From: JBNKEI01 sp050288705
Lineage (GTDB): Bacteria > Myxococcota > Myxococcia > Myxococcales > UBA5297
Length of the DNA stretch: 28,945 bases
Reading direction: 5' to 3'
Assembly (NCBI GenBank): GCA_050288705.1
Contig: JBNKEI010000184.1
Span: forward strand, 1-28,945
Shown here: positions 1 to 8,819 of the stretch, piece by piece
How positions within the stretch are numbered: position 1 is the stretch's first letter
Layout of the letters: the number at the start of each line of letters is the position of its first letter
Made by a program: the position numbers and the translations under genes
The notes under the pieces: model-generated
Database searches by the model: none
The model's input: the letters and a program-made list of their open reading frames with translations, nothing else
What the model was told of the DNA's origin: nothing

Positions 1-686
1 ATTTCGCGCAAGTCACATTCACCACCAGGTGTTTCAGATATTGTCTGTTTAAACGCCCGCAGAACTCGCTCGCGCATAAAATCAACCTCTCCCATCTTTA
101 TTTCTAATTCTTCAAGGTTGTGGTTATTAAAGTATTCTGAATTATCCATAATTTCTAATTCTGGAGCATAGTGTTCTTTTACATGAGATAGCACGCGACA
201 CGCTGCAATGTGACCAGCAACGCCACCAGAGTGAGTGTTAACCCAGTTATAACCAACACCCTCGTCAATATTAATGTTGCTCAGGTCAGGAATAGTTCCC
301 CACACTCCGTTCTTGGAGACGGCATTACCTAAAGAAAACTCTGTTTGCGGTTCCTCGCCAAGCAAAGCATGGAGTTGGCGTTGATTTTCGCGAACCATTT
401 CCATGAGATGCCGCCTTTTTGAATAATTTTGGGCCAACTCCCAGAAACTGTGATTTACGAATCTTCCTTCGGGATCAATGGTCAAATGAAGCCAGTCGCA
501 TTGCGGACTAGTCTGGAGAATGAGGCCACGAAGAGATTGAAAAGAAGTTCGCTCCTCTGCTAGCAGTTCTTCCGTAGTCGATACCTTCCACCCCATTTCT
601 TTGCACATTCCAGAAATGTCTTCTTCCAGCTCATCTATTTGCTTGGGGTCGCCAAGTTTGCCCATGTAAGCTATACGAATTCCCAT
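1..686 (-). CDS. Hypothetical protein, partial (runs off left edge)
   Basis: An open frame runs from an ATG at 686 to the window edge, so about 228 codons of the N-terminal part are visible and the stop is outside. The start has a strong ribosome binding site, AGGAGG at 694-699 on the minus strand, 7 nt before the ATG. The protein begins MGIRIAYMGKLGDPKQ. It is soluble, with no signal peptide or membrane segment, and is acidic and rich in Trp, Glu and His. It has a GVWGTIPDL stretch followed by GYNWVNTHSGG and a Glu-rich helical region. I do not recognise the family. It lies downstream of parE in the same direction with a 78-bp gap, so co-transcription is possible but not shown. The clean start and the absence of stops over 680 bp make it a real gene. 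Confidence 0.75.
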   Translation of the reverse strand, partial: MGIRIAYMGKLGDPKQIDELEEDISGMCKEMGWKVSTTEELLAEERTSFQSLRGLILQTSPQCDWLHLTIDPEGRFVNHSFWELAQNYSKRRHLMEMVRENQRQLHALLGEEPQTEFSLGNAVSKNGVWGTIPDLSNINIDEGVGYNWVNTHSGGVAGHIAACRVLSHVKEHYAPELEIMDNSEYFNNHNLEELEIKMGEVDFMRERVLRAFKQTISETPGGECDLRE

Positions 687-764
687 TTGTTTTCCTCCTA
701 AGGCTAAGTCGGGTCGGCCAAAGCCAAGAAGAGTGCGGACGACTTGCTTAACCGAGATTATTCT

Positions 765-2696
765 TTAAACGTCGATTTCTTGTACCTCGCCCGCCCTATC
801 CATTATAAATTTGAATCGCGCCGCCACATCTTTTCCTAACAGGTCATTAATTACTCGGTCGGTTTCCAACTCATCAACAATATCTACTCGAAGACTGATT
901 CTATTGGCCGGATGCAGAGTGGTTTCTTTCAGTTCTTCGGCGCTCATTTCGCCTAACCCTTTAAACCGCATTATGTTGGGTTTAGCATTGCTACGAACTT
1001 TTTGTTTAAGAATACGATCTCGGTCAGAATCGTCGAGAGCCCAAAAGGTTTCTTTACCCACATCAATCCGGTACAAGGGTGGCTGGCTAATATGCACGCA
1101 CCCATTTACAATTAATCCTTTTAAGTGACGGTAGAAAAAAGTAAGCAATAAAGTAGCAATATGGTGACCATCGGAATCGGCATCCATTAATAAAAATATC
1201 TTTCCGTAACGCAATTTTCGAATATCAAAATCAGAGCCTAGCCCACAGCCTAGTGCGCTAACAATGTCTTGCAATTCTTTATTGCCCACCACTTTTCCTA
1301 AGGAGGCCTGTTCGGCATTGAGAACTTTTCCTCGCAGCGGCAGAATAGCTTGCGTCCGGCGGTCCCTTCCTTGCTTCGCATTTCCACCTGCGGAATCGCC
1401 TTCCACAATAAACAGCTCGCTTTCGGAAGGATCGGTAGAGGCGCAATCAGCGAGTTTTCCGGGCAGGTTAAGCTTATGAGATACCGCAGTTTTTCGAGAA
1501 ACTGCCTGAGAAGCCGCTCTGGATGCTTCGCGGGCACGGGCAGCTAGAATAATTCGCGCCACCACTGATTCGGCAATACTTTTGTTGTCATTTAGCCAAT
1601 TTTCTAATGCCGGTCTGATGGCGGAATCTACTTGACCTGCTACTTCTGGATTATTTAATCGCGATTTAGTTTGGCCTTGAAATTGTGGCTCGACTACATA
1701 AGCAGAAACAATGGCGCAAATGCCTTCTCTAATATCTTCGGCAGTAAGGGAAACTCCTTTTGGACTCAGGCCATGGGTTTCTATATAATTACGAATTGCT
1801 TTCACTATTCCCGACTTCAAACCGTTTTCGTGCGTTCCCCCGCTTGGGGTGGGGATTCCATTTACGTAGGAACGAATATGTTCGTCGGTAGCTTCGCTCC
1901 AAACCAGAGCTACTTCTAAACGCACTCCGTTTTCCTTAGCGAGATAAAAATTGGTTACCCCAGCGGGAACGGTGGATTTACCCCTTTCTTGAATTACTTT
2001 CATTAGATATTCAGCAATTCCGCCTTCATGACAAAAACTTAATTGCTTCACTGGTTCGCTAGTTTCATCGCGAAATAGAATTGACAAACCCTTGTGCAAA
2101 TAGCTTTTGGCTTCTAACCGATCGCGAATAGAATCAGAATCGAACTTTAGCTTGGCTCCAAATATTTCCGGATCAGGCTGAAAACGAATTAGTGTTCCAG
2201 TTTGCCTAGTATTGCCCAAAACTTTCAATTTACTAGTAGCTCGTCCGCAAGAATAAATTTGTTCATGGCTTTTACCATCGCGATTCACTTGCACGGTCAT
2301 GTTGACCGAAAGGGCGTTTACTACCGAGGACCCAACACCATGTAATCCACCAGAATGAATATAACTGTCTTGACCGAATTTCCCCCCGGCATGCAGAGTG
2401 GTAAGAATAACTTCGAGCGCCGACTTTTTATACTTGGGCATTAGGTCTACAGGAATACCTCGACCATCATCTTTTATAGTTACAGTTCTTCCATCTTTAT
2501 GTAGAGTCACCTCAATTTTGGAGGCAAATCCGTTAATAACTTCGTCTACCGAGTTGTCAACTATTTCCCACAAAAGATGATGATAACCAGTGGAATCGGT
2601 TCCACCTATATACATTGCCGGCCGTTTTCTTACCGGGTCTAACCCTTCTAGTACCGTAATGTCGCTCGCCGTATAAGAAGTCTTTCTTGCCGCCAT
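765..2696 (-). CDS. parE: DNA topoisomerase IV subunit B (ParE/GyrB type)
   Basis: ATPase subunit of a type IIA topoisomerase, which powers strand passage to unlink or supercoil DNA. The 643-aa protein has the GHKL ATPase domain first: EIVDNSVDE with the catalytic Glu and ATP-binding Asn, DDGRGIPVD, and the ATP lid SGGLHGVGSSVVNALS. A transducer domain follows, then the TOPRIM domain with EGDSAGGNAKQGRDR, PLRGKVLNAE and MDADSDGHH (metal-binding acidic residues), and the C-terminal RFKGLGEM motif. The length and lack of the roughly 165-aa insert of enterobacterial GyrB fit ParE, but short GyrB proteins look alike, so the assignment rests partly on the neighbouring parC. The ATG at 2696 is preceded by GAGG at 5 nt spacing. 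It lies 63 bp downstream of parC in the same direction, probably one operon. Confidence 0.88.
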   Translation of the reverse strand: MAARKTSYTASDITVLEGLDPVRKRPAMYIGGTDSTGYHHLLWEIVDNSVDEVINGFASKIEVTLHKDGRTVTIKDDGRGIPVDLMPKYKKSALEVILTTLHAGGKFGQDSYIHSGGLHGVGSSVVNALSVNMTVQVNRDGKSHEQIYSCGRATSKLKVLGNTRQTGTLIRFQPDPEIFGAKLKFDSDSIRDRLEAKSYLHKGLSILFRDETSEPVKQLSFCHEGGIAEYLMKVIQERGKSTVPAGVTNFYLAKENGVRLEVALVWSEATDEHIRSYVNGIPTPSGGTHENGLKSGIVKAIRNYIETHGLSPKGVSLTAEDIREGICAIVSAYVVEPQFQGQTKSRLNNPEVAGQVDSAIRPALENWLNDNKSIAESVVARIILAARAREASRAASQAVSRKTAVSHKLNLPGKLADCASTDPSESELFIVEGDSAGGNAKQGRDRRTQAILPLRGKVLNAEQASLGKVVGNKELQDIVSALGCGLGSDFDIRKLRYGKIFLLMDADSDGHHIATLLLTFFYRHLKGLIVNGCVHISQPPLYRIDVGKETFWALDDSDRDRILKQKVRSNAKPNIMRFKGLGEMSAEELKETTLHPANRISLRVDIVDELETDRVINDLLGKDVAARFKFIMDRAGEVQEIDV

Positions 2697-2759
2697 TCTT
2701 GCCTCGATAGAAATTCAATCTCAATTCAGTCAAACAATCGACTTACCATGCGTTGCTTT

Positions 2760-5165
2760 TTATTCCTTATATGGCAAAGGAACATAAAGCAGATTTTTGG
2801 TCAAAAGTCGTTGAATAGAGTCGGTTTTGAATAATAGTTTTCCTGTACCTCCTCGAGAGACAATTTCATTCCTGCCTACTTTCAATTGGACCTTTTTGCC
2901 TTTTTCGGTTTCGAATTCCAACGAAGTTTCTTTGTTGGAAGTACATAAGAAATTCATTACCTGATCATTGTCGGAAAGCTTAATAACCACTACTCCTCGA
3001 CCCGGACCAGAAAGCTCATTTACTTCTTTTGCTTTGCAAATTAGCGTATAGCTCCGCCTAGTCAATATCGCTAAGTAGTCTTCTTCCAACGCCGGGGTAA
3101 CTCCAATAATTTCGTCATCAGAGGCACGACGCGCATATAAACGCCCCGCTCGGGTAGTAACTTCTAAATGCGCGCCGATCGCGAAACGAAGTGCATAACC
3201 ACCCCGGGTCACTGCAATGAGCTTTTCCGGACGCGCTAGCCGCGCATCGAGGGAAATGGCCCCTACCACCCTTTCTCCGTCATCGAATTTAAAAAGTTTC
3301 TGAATAGGATCTCCATACCCGGTAGATGCTGGAATGTCATTGAAACGAGTAACATAGGCAGCGCCAAAATTCGAAAAAAACACTACATTTGATTTTAGCG
3401 ATCCCGCCAGAACAGCCATTACCTCGTCACCTTCGCGCAAACGAGTCTGAGTGGGGTCTTTTACTTCTCTCACTCGCTTCATCCATCCATCGCGAGTAAG
3501 AATCACATGGGCGTCTTCATCTACCAAGAAAGCTTCCGCGCTTACTTCTATATCTTCTACCGGACCGCCAATTTTGGTGCGCCGCTTGTCCCCGTATTTG
3601 CTCTTAACTTCTAGAAGATCGTCTTTGACAATGGTCCAACGCTTGGCAGACGATTTCAAAAGTTCAGCCAGTTTCTTTGCTTGTATTCGTTTTTCCTTAA
3701 GTTCTTTTTGAATAACTAAAATTTCTAGGCGTGCCAATTTATACAGTTTCATTTCTAAAATGGCGTCAACCTGTTCTTCGTCAAGTTTAAACCGAGCAAT
3801 TAGTTTTTTTGCAGCGTCAGCTTTTCCTTCTGACTTACGAATAATACGAATCATTTCATCGAGAGCATCATATACTTTTTCAAAACCCTCTAAAATGTGC
3901 AGTCGTTTTTGAATTTCAGCGTATTCGAACTCCAGTCGCCGAGTCACTACTTGGAAGCGGAAATCCAAAAAGTGTTGGAGAACTCCTTTTAAATCTAATC
4001 GCTTGGGCGCCCCAATTTCCGGGTGGTCGGTGGGCACCAAGCAGGTCATGTTAATATTAAAATTAGATTGCAAAGGGGTATGCTTAAACAAATATGCCAT
4101 CACCATTTCTGGTTCAGCATCTCGCTTAATCTCTAAAACAATACGCACGTCTTTAGTTGACTCATCGCGTACATCGACCAAAGGAGGCAATTTGCGGCTA
4201 CTAACCAAGTCTCCAAATCTCTGCACTAATGTTGCTTTGTTAAGCGCGTAAGGAATAGAAGTAATTACTATTTGCTGGCCTCCCCGTTTCAGTTCTTCCA
4301 GGGTCCATTCACCGCGCACCCTAACTGCTCCCTGGCCTTGTTCGTATATTTCGCGCAATTCATTTTTGGAATTAAGAATAAGCCCGCCAGTAGGGAAATC
4401 CGGCCCGCGAACCACTTTGGTCAAATCTTTATTTTCTAGTTGCGGGTTATCAATCAGCCGCACTAAAGCATCACATACTTCACCCAGATTATGAGGAGGA
4501 ATATTGGTGGCCATGCCCACCGCAATTCCGGTAGTACCATTAACCAATAACTGCGGAACCCTAGCAGGAATAACTATGGGCTCAAAACGGCTACCATCGT
4601 AAGTTGGCCGGTAATCAACGGTTTTTTTGCCAAGCTCGACCAGAAGCTCGGAAGCCAATTGCGCTAAACGACACTCAGTATATCGGTAGGCAGCAGCTGA
4701 ATCGCCATCGAGAGAGCCGAAATTGCCATGGCCGTCAACCAAGGGATATCGCAAAGAAAAATCCTGCGCCATCCGTACCAAAGCATCATAAATGGCAGTG
4801 TCACCATGAGGATGGTATCGCCCCATGATAGCACCCACTACCTGCGCACATTTTTGATATTTGGCATCGTGAGTAAGATGCAAATCATGAAACATGCCAA
4901 ACAGAATACGTCGCTGCACTGGCTTTAACCCGTCGCGTACGTCTGGCAAGGCACGGGAGGTGATAACCGAAAGAGCATAGTTGAGATAGCGTTTACGTGC
5001 CTCTTCGTGTAGATGAGCAGGAACAATTCCACCGCCTCCACCTCCACCTCCGCCTCCGCCTCCACTTGACTGGTTGGAGCCCGAATTCTTCCTACTATTT
5101 CGCCTTTTTGGTGAGCTATGCTCTGGTAGTTCGTATTGCTCAAACAAGCTTAGTTGTTTACTCAT
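2760..5165 (-). CDS. parC: DNA topoisomerase IV subunit A (ParC/GyrA type)
   Basis: DNA breakage-reunion subunit of a type IIA topoisomerase, partner of the downstream parE product. The protein is 801 aa from the preferred ATG at 5165 (MSKQLSLFEQ), which has GGGAAGG upstream. An in-frame ATG at 5192 would add nine residues. After a basic, low-complexity N-terminus with 12 consecutive glycines comes the winged-helix and tower core: LNYALSVITSRALPDVRDG, the quinolone-resistance region HPHGDTAIYD (Thr and Asp at the usual variable sites), and SAAAYRYTE with the active-site Tyr near residue 162. The C-terminal beta-pinwheel region has no recognisable GyrA box (QRRGGKG-like), which is why I prefer ParC to GyrA. 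The gene order parC-parE supports a topoisomerase IV pair. The glycine run is unusual for this family. Confidence 0.87.
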   Translation of the reverse strand: MSKQLSLFEQYELPEHSSPKRRNSRKNSGSNQSSGGGGGGGGGGGGIVPAHLHEEARKRYLNYALSVITSRALPDVRDGLKPVQRRILFGMFHDLHLTHDAKYQKCAQVVGAIMGRYHPHGDTAIYDALVRMAQDFSLRYPLVDGHGNFGSLDGDSAAAYRYTECRLAQLASELLVELGKKTVDYRPTYDGSRFEPIVIPARVPQLLVNGTTGIAVGMATNIPPHNLGEVCDALVRLIDNPQLENKDLTKVVRGPDFPTGGLILNSKNELREIYEQGQGAVRVRGEWTLEELKRGGQQIVITSIPYALNKATLVQRFGDLVSSRKLPPLVDVRDESTKDVRIVLEIKRDAEPEMVMAYLFKHTPLQSNFNINMTCLVPTDHPEIGAPKRLDLKGVLQHFLDFRFQVVTRRLEFEYAEIQKRLHILEGFEKVYDALDEMIRIIRKSEGKADAAKKLIARFKLDEEQVDAILEMKLYKLARLEILVIQKELKEKRIQAKKLAELLKSSAKRWTIVKDDLLEVKSKYGDKRRTKIGGPVEDIEVSAEAFLVDEDAHVILTRDGWMKRVREVKDPTQTRLREGDEVMAVLAGSLKSNVVFFSNFGAAYVTRFNDIPASTGYGDPIQKLFKFDDGERVVGAISLDARLARPEKLIAVTRGGYALRFAIGAHLEVTTRAGRLYARRASDDEIIGVTPALEEDYLAILTRRSYTLICKAKEVNELSGPGRGVVVIKLSDNDQVMNFLCTSNKETSLEFETEKGKKVQLKVGRNEIVSRGGTGKLLFKTDSIQRLLTKNLLYVPLPYKE
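5028..5063 (-). repeat. In-frame poly-glycine microsatellite inside parC
   Basis: Twelve consecutive Gly codons alternate mainly as GGA-GGC or GGA-GGT, which makes a 6-nt imperfect tandem repeat. It lies between a Ser/Asn/Lys-rich N-terminal tail and the conserved ParC core. Because units are multiples of 3 nt, slippage would lengthen or shorten the linker without breaking the frame. It is read here as a flexible linker; any functional role is inference. Confidence 0.85.
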
Positions 5166-5294
5166 GAGTGCCTTCCCTAATGCAACGGCCATTTCCCGCT
5201 ATCTGCGGTCGGCAGTGTAGCCGTGCTGTCGCGAAAGGCAAACCCGAAATCCTACTTGTCGCGCAGAATTAGCTCGGTCGCTTATCTACTCAAC

Positions 5295-5780
5295 TCATGT
5301 TAAAAGCAACTCCCAGTAGCCAACATCGATCCATTTTCCAAACTTAAACCCCACCTCAGAAAAATGTGCTACCTTTTTAAAACCAAATTTTTCATGCATT
5401 TTTTGGCTTCTTTCATTGGGGAGAGCAATTCCACCTATTATCGAATGCATGCTTTTATCATTAAGCTCATCAATCAGTCTTTTATATAGCTTTGAACCAA
5501 CCCCCTTTCCCAAAACGTCATTTTTTACATACACGGTGGATTCAACCGAGAACCTATAGGCACACCGTCCTTTCCATTTATTTGCATAGGCGTAACCGAG
5601 AATTTGCCCATCTTGTTGATATACGAACCAAGGCAAGGAAGCGGTTGTTTCATTTATGCGTTTTTCCATTTCTATCAAAGAAACGTTTTCTTCCTCAAAA
5701 GTAATTATGGTGTTTTCAATATAATAATTATATATGTCGCATATTTGACGAGCATCTTCGTATCTTACTGGCCGTATCAT
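5295..5780 (-). CDS. GNAT N-acetyltransferase, phosphinothricin acetyltransferase-like
   Basis: Acetyl-CoA-dependent N-acetyltransferase of the GNAT fold, 161 aa, a typical length. The pattern matches the Pat/Bar (phosphinothricin or methionine sulfoximine acetyltransferase) group: IRPVRYEDARQICDIYNYY at the N-terminus, TFEEE, PWFVY, GYAYANKW, AYRFSVESTVYV, the acetyl-CoA pyrophosphate loop GKGVGSKLY near residues 95-103, and the C-terminal PNERSQKMHEKFGF and GKWIDVGYWE. The substrate is inferred from family resemblance only. The ATG at 5780 has GGTGAG 6 nt upstream. The gene is visibly more AT-rich than parC and metG and sits alone beside a gene-free repeat region, which suggests recent acquisition. 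Confidence 0.85.
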   Translation of the reverse strand: MIRPVRYEDARQICDIYNYYIENTIITFEEENVSLIEMEKRINETTASLPWFVYQQDGQILGYAYANKWKGRCAYRFSVESTVYVKNDVLGKGVGSKLYKRLIDELNDKSMHSIIGGIALPNERSQKMHEKFGFKKVAHFSEVGFKFGKWIDVGYWELLLT

Positions 5781-6421
5781 ATTCGCTCACCTACAATCAC
5801 TACTCCCGACTGTTCGAGACATTGTAAGATCATCGAGCGAAATCTCATAATCAGAAATCAGCCGCCGCACCTCCTGGTTTGGCCATTAGCTTTGGAACAA
5901 GCAGGTTGCTAAACTGTGCCGCAGCAGTCTCAACTATTCAGCCCGCTCTTTCTTGATAGCAGAAAGACAATAATCCGTTCAGGTCGAGCCTGTCGAGGCC
6001 GGGGTCGAAAGCTTCCTCGACTTCATGCCTGCGGCCTGGGAAAAACCGTAGTTTTCAATTTTGACACTTGCGATCAGCAGTGCTGAATAGTTATATGTAA
6101 CTTTTATCCTACCATTACTCATATCTAGAAGTTCGGATAGCTCGGTTTGTGCAACGATGCACCCCCCGGAATCCAGTAATCGCTGGATTTCTTCCCTTGC
6201 GCCAAAGCAAAAAGTATGGTTATACGAGCGGCAAACTGAGATTCACATCGAACGCCCTAAAAGAATTCTGTCGCCAATAAGCTTTGCATGGAAGCCCACA
6301 TAACAAAAACAACTTGCACCAGTTGTCGCCGAGTAACGCAATGCCTGCCGCGCTAGTCATGTTTTGACACCAAAAAACACTTTTCAAAATCGAACACTAA
6401 CTTGATGTTTGGAGAAAAAAG
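5781..6421. other. Gene-free stretch of about 640 bp with small repeats
   Basis: I see no convincing coding sequence on either strand. It contains one copy of a 31-nt dispersed repeat (5994-6024) and a perfect hairpin with 7-bp arms AATCCAG/CTGGATT (6170-6176 and 6183-6189, 6-nt loop). The hairpin looks like a short palindromic repeat rather than a terminator because no T-run follows on either strand. No tRNA or known RNA was recognised. Confidence 0.5.
5994..6024 (-). repeat. Dispersed 31-nt repeat, copy 1
   Basis: On the minus strand it reads GAAGTCGAGGAAG, then CTTTCGACC, then CCGGCCTCG. It matches 14665-14694 on the plus strand almost exactly, apart from a few changes and one indel in the middle. 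The arms GTCGAGG and CCTCGAC give it hairpin potential. It lies in a gene-free region. Confidence 0.7.
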
Positions 6422-6694
6422 ATGTCCGAAAAATTCCCGCATAACAATTCAAAGCCGACCGAAATAATGGACACTGACCACTCAACTGGCAATAGTGTTA
6501 ATCCAAATGCAGATTCAAGCGTCCAGTTTCAGCAGCTTCAAAATCGACTCGATAAAATGTCTGATCAAGTGCAGGTAATGACGCAGAAGGTTTCCCGTCT
6601 TAGAAGGGCTATTGGAAATCTACAAGATTCAGACGAAAAATTCTCGCGTAATGAGCTCGACAGCAGTTCACTGCCAGTGAGGGATAGCGAATAG
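6422..6694 (+). CDS. Small coiled-coil hypothetical protein
   Basis: A 90-aa reading frame. The ATG at 6422 has GGAG at 6411-6414, 7 nt spacing, a good ribosome binding site. The N-terminal third is polar and Asn/Ser/Asp-rich, probably disordered. Residues about 36-70 (FQQLQNRLDKMSDQVQVM and onward to RRAIGNLQ) have heptad-like hydrophobic spacing typical of a coiled coil. The tail is acidic and Ser-rich. There is no signal peptide or membrane segment, and I recognise no family. It converges with the glycosyltransferase gene downstream. Support comes from the start signal and the protein-like heptad pattern; the short length leaves real doubt. Confidence 0.5.
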   Translation: MSEKFPHNNSKPTEIMDTDHSTGNSVNPNADSSVQFQQLQNRLDKMSDQVQVMTQKVSRLRRAIGNLQDSDEKFSRNELDSSSLPVRDSE

Positions 6695-6805
6695 GTGTGC
6701 CTAATAAAAAAGCTCTGACTAAAAGGGCAGCGATGGGAACAATGATTCCAGCAAATATAACAAAGAAATTCATCATTCTTACCGTCTGCTGGAGGAAATA
6801 CAATT

Positions 6806-8614
6806 CTACTGCATTTCGGTATTCGTAACTTCTAATACTTGCAAATCTTCCCAACCCGGTCCAATAGATATGATTTGTTCTTTAGTTGCGAATTTACTAG
6901 TAAATTGCTGGCGAAACGTAGATGGAAAACTATTGGCAACCATTAGCACCTGTCGTCCTTGTTTTAGCAGAGCTTTAGTGGTAACAAAAGATGCTTTTCC
7001 TTTGTCCGCGCAACAATCTACAATTACCAGATCGTGATCTAGCTGAAGAATACCAAACCCAATTTTGCGTCCCGAACAAGCTAAAATAGCCGAGCGTTCT
7101 TTTAGAAGAGGGCGAATTGCTTCCGAATTTAACCGGTGCATGGAACGCACTCCCCTAGAGGCGGGAATGTCTTCCAGCAGGTGCACTGCGAATGACCAGG
7201 CAAGCGCCATACCTAACATATAAGATAAATAAATAGTCTGGCCTCGGAACCGCCAAACTATCCAGGCAATAAGCAGCAGGGCACTTATAGCCAGAGGAAC
7301 TTTCAAAATTGCAAAAAACTTTGCTTGCCATTCGAGCATAAGAAAAGTAATCCCCGCAAGGATTATCGCCGATAAAATGCCCGCCAAAAATGACGAACGC
7401 TTAATTGAAAATTCATCGAGCGCCAATGCTAAACTAATGCAAGCTAAGGGAAGTAGCTCCATAAAATAACGCTGATTAAAACAAACTCCGTCGAACCGAA
7501 CAAATCCGGCGGCCGCAAACATAAACAAAACAGGAAAAACAAGCATGGCGGCGAAACGTAATTCACATTTACTTGAAGATCGGTTACGTATGGTGATCAT
7601 TGCCAGCACCATTGCAATTAGTGATAGAGACACCCAAGGCATTGATTGTAAAAGCGCTTTTTTGGTTAAATCACCAAGAACCAAAAACGCACCGCTAACC
7701 GCGTCTTTTGCTGCATAAGCATGATCGAGAGCCATGCTTTTCGACAATGCAGGATGGGCCGACATATCAACAACTTTTGCCCAAAACACATATAATGGTT
7801 CGGTTAGGGAAGCAACTGCGTTAGAACGAGTAAAAGTTTTAACGCCTATATAGCTCGGTCCTTTACTGATTGGGTTCCAAGAGCCTATACGAAGAAAGTT
7901 AATTAAAGCACTTATTGACAAGGGAACCGCAAAACCAATTCCGTAGAAAAAACAGGCAAGCACTCGCCGTTTGCTAAAAAGTAAGAGCGCCAACCCCAAA
8001 CATCCTGCCAAGAAAGCATTTTGATACCGTACTCCAGCAGCTAATCCTACAAGAAATCCAGCGCCTATTAGCAATGGTAATTGACCGTGTTCACGCACTT
8101 TCCCGACTAATGCAAATGCCGCAGTGCACAGAAAAACCGCTAACATGTGCGGCCAGACTCCCTGTGCATACTCCAGCCCAAAACTGCCCAAAGAGAATGC
8201 TCCCGCAGCTAACCAGGGCGCATGAGTGCTTTTGGCATAGCGCTTAACGATCTGAAAAATTAGGAAAATGGTGCCCAGAAAGCTGAGAACATTTACCAGT
8301 ATTAGTCCCCGCCATCCAGCGTAGGAAAAAGGCAAGGCCAGAAAAGAATACAGAGGGGGAGCAACTGGCGATACAGGAGTCGAAGAAACTAACCTCCAGC
8401 GGTCCATGGGGTCGAAATAAAGAAGCTCGCGGGAAGGAGGCAGTCCTTCAGTCCCTGGTACCGTCAACCTTCCTTGTCGAAGACCAAGAACTCCAACCAG
8501 ATAATTGTCCTCGTCAGTGGTGAATACGCCCTCTATAGAGGTGAGCATTAAGATAACGCCAAGACCGACCAGAGCAGCAAGCAGCCATTTTTCGGGAGTG
8601 CGATTTTGACTCAT
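6806..8614 (-). CDS. Polytopic membrane glycosyltransferase, GT39/PMT-like
   Basis: An integral membrane protein of about 602 aa with around ten or more hydrophobic segments. The N-terminus has one membrane helix followed by TTDEDNY (residues 32-38). This acidic motif in the first periplasmic loop is what GT-C glycosyltransferases of the dolichyl-phosphate-mannose/ArnT type use. GVRYQNAFLAG and repeated Leu/Ile/Phe helices follow, and a soluble C-terminal domain of about 120 aa has HRLNSEAIRPLL and a Rossmann-like beta pattern. The likely role is transfer of a sugar from a polyprenyl-phosphate donor; acceptor and sugar are unknown. The ATG at 8614 is preferred because AGG lies 7 nt upstream. 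A TTG at 8638 in the same frame falls in the end of the upstream repeat. No operon partner is visible. Confidence 0.72.
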   Translation of the reverse strand: MSQNRTPEKWLLAALVGLGVILMLTSIEGVFTTDEDNYLVGVLGLRQGRLTVPGTEGLPPSRELLYFDPMDRWRLVSSTPVSPVAPPLYSFLALPFSYAGWRGLILVNVLSFLGTIFLIFQIVKRYAKSTHAPWLAAGAFSLGSFGLEYAQGVWPHMLAVFLCTAAFALVGKVREHGQLPLLIGAGFLVGLAAGVRYQNAFLAGCLGLALLLFSKRRVLACFFYGIGFAVPLSISALINFLRIGSWNPISKGPSYIGVKTFTRSNAVASLTEPLYVFWAKVVDMSAHPALSKSMALDHAYAAKDAVSGAFLVLGDLTKKALLQSMPWVSLSLIAMVLAMITIRNRSSSKCELRFAAMLVFPVLFMFAAAGFVRFDGVCFNQRYFMELLPLACISLALALDEFSIKRSSFLAGILSAIILAGITFLMLEWQAKFFAILKVPLAISALLLIAWIVWRFRGQTIYLSYMLGMALAWSFAVHLLEDIPASRGVRSMHRLNSEAIRPLLKERSAILACSGRKIGFGILQLDHDLVIVDCCADKGKASFVTTKALLKQGRQVLMVANSFPSTFRQQFTSKFATKEQIISIGPGWEDLQVLEVTNTEMQ

Positions 8615-8631
8615 CTCTAAACCTATCTTCT

Positions 8632-8741
8632 GAGGCAATTACAAAACCCCAATTTTCCGCTTTGGGCGAGCAAAGCTCGCCGTCGCTTTACTCGGGGCTC
8701 TCGCCCACCAAACCCCATTCGCCGGCGGGTTTTGCAATTGG
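8632..8741 (-). repeat. Approx. 110-bp inverted-repeat element, copy A
   Basis: A near-identical copy (B) lies at 18976-19085 in opposite orientation and a degenerate one (C) at 22218-22304. The ends form a terminal inverted repeat: CAATTACAAAACCCC at one end, and CAATTGCAAAACCC when the other end is read on the opposite strand. The interior has a hairpin GGCGAGC-AAA-GCTCGCC and further short inverted pieces. It has no coding capacity, so it resembles a MITE or a structured intergenic repeat. It lies directly upstream of the glycosyltransferase gene; the gene-proximal end reads GGGGTTTTGTAATTG toward the gene. Confidence 0.88.
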
Positions 8742-8819
8742 TTATTTTAAGTAAGCAATGCAAAGTGAATCCTGGCTCAGAAGACCCTCAAATGCAAAGG
8801 CGCCGGGCAGTTGCGAGCC

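Noticed and set aside
4925..5143. 72-aa minus-strand frame with repeated Glu/Val/Ala
   Set aside because: It is an out-of-frame reading of the glycine-codon repeat inside parC.
6170..6189. Hairpin AATCCAG/CTGGATT as a terminator
   Set aside because: No T-run follows on either strand and no gene ends nearby; more likely a short palindromic repeat.
6609..6854. 81-aa minus-strand frame with a hydrophobic segment downstream of the glycosyltransferase
   Set aside because: It overlaps the end of the glycosyltransferase gene and the small coiled-coil ORF, and its internal ATG has no ribosome binding site.
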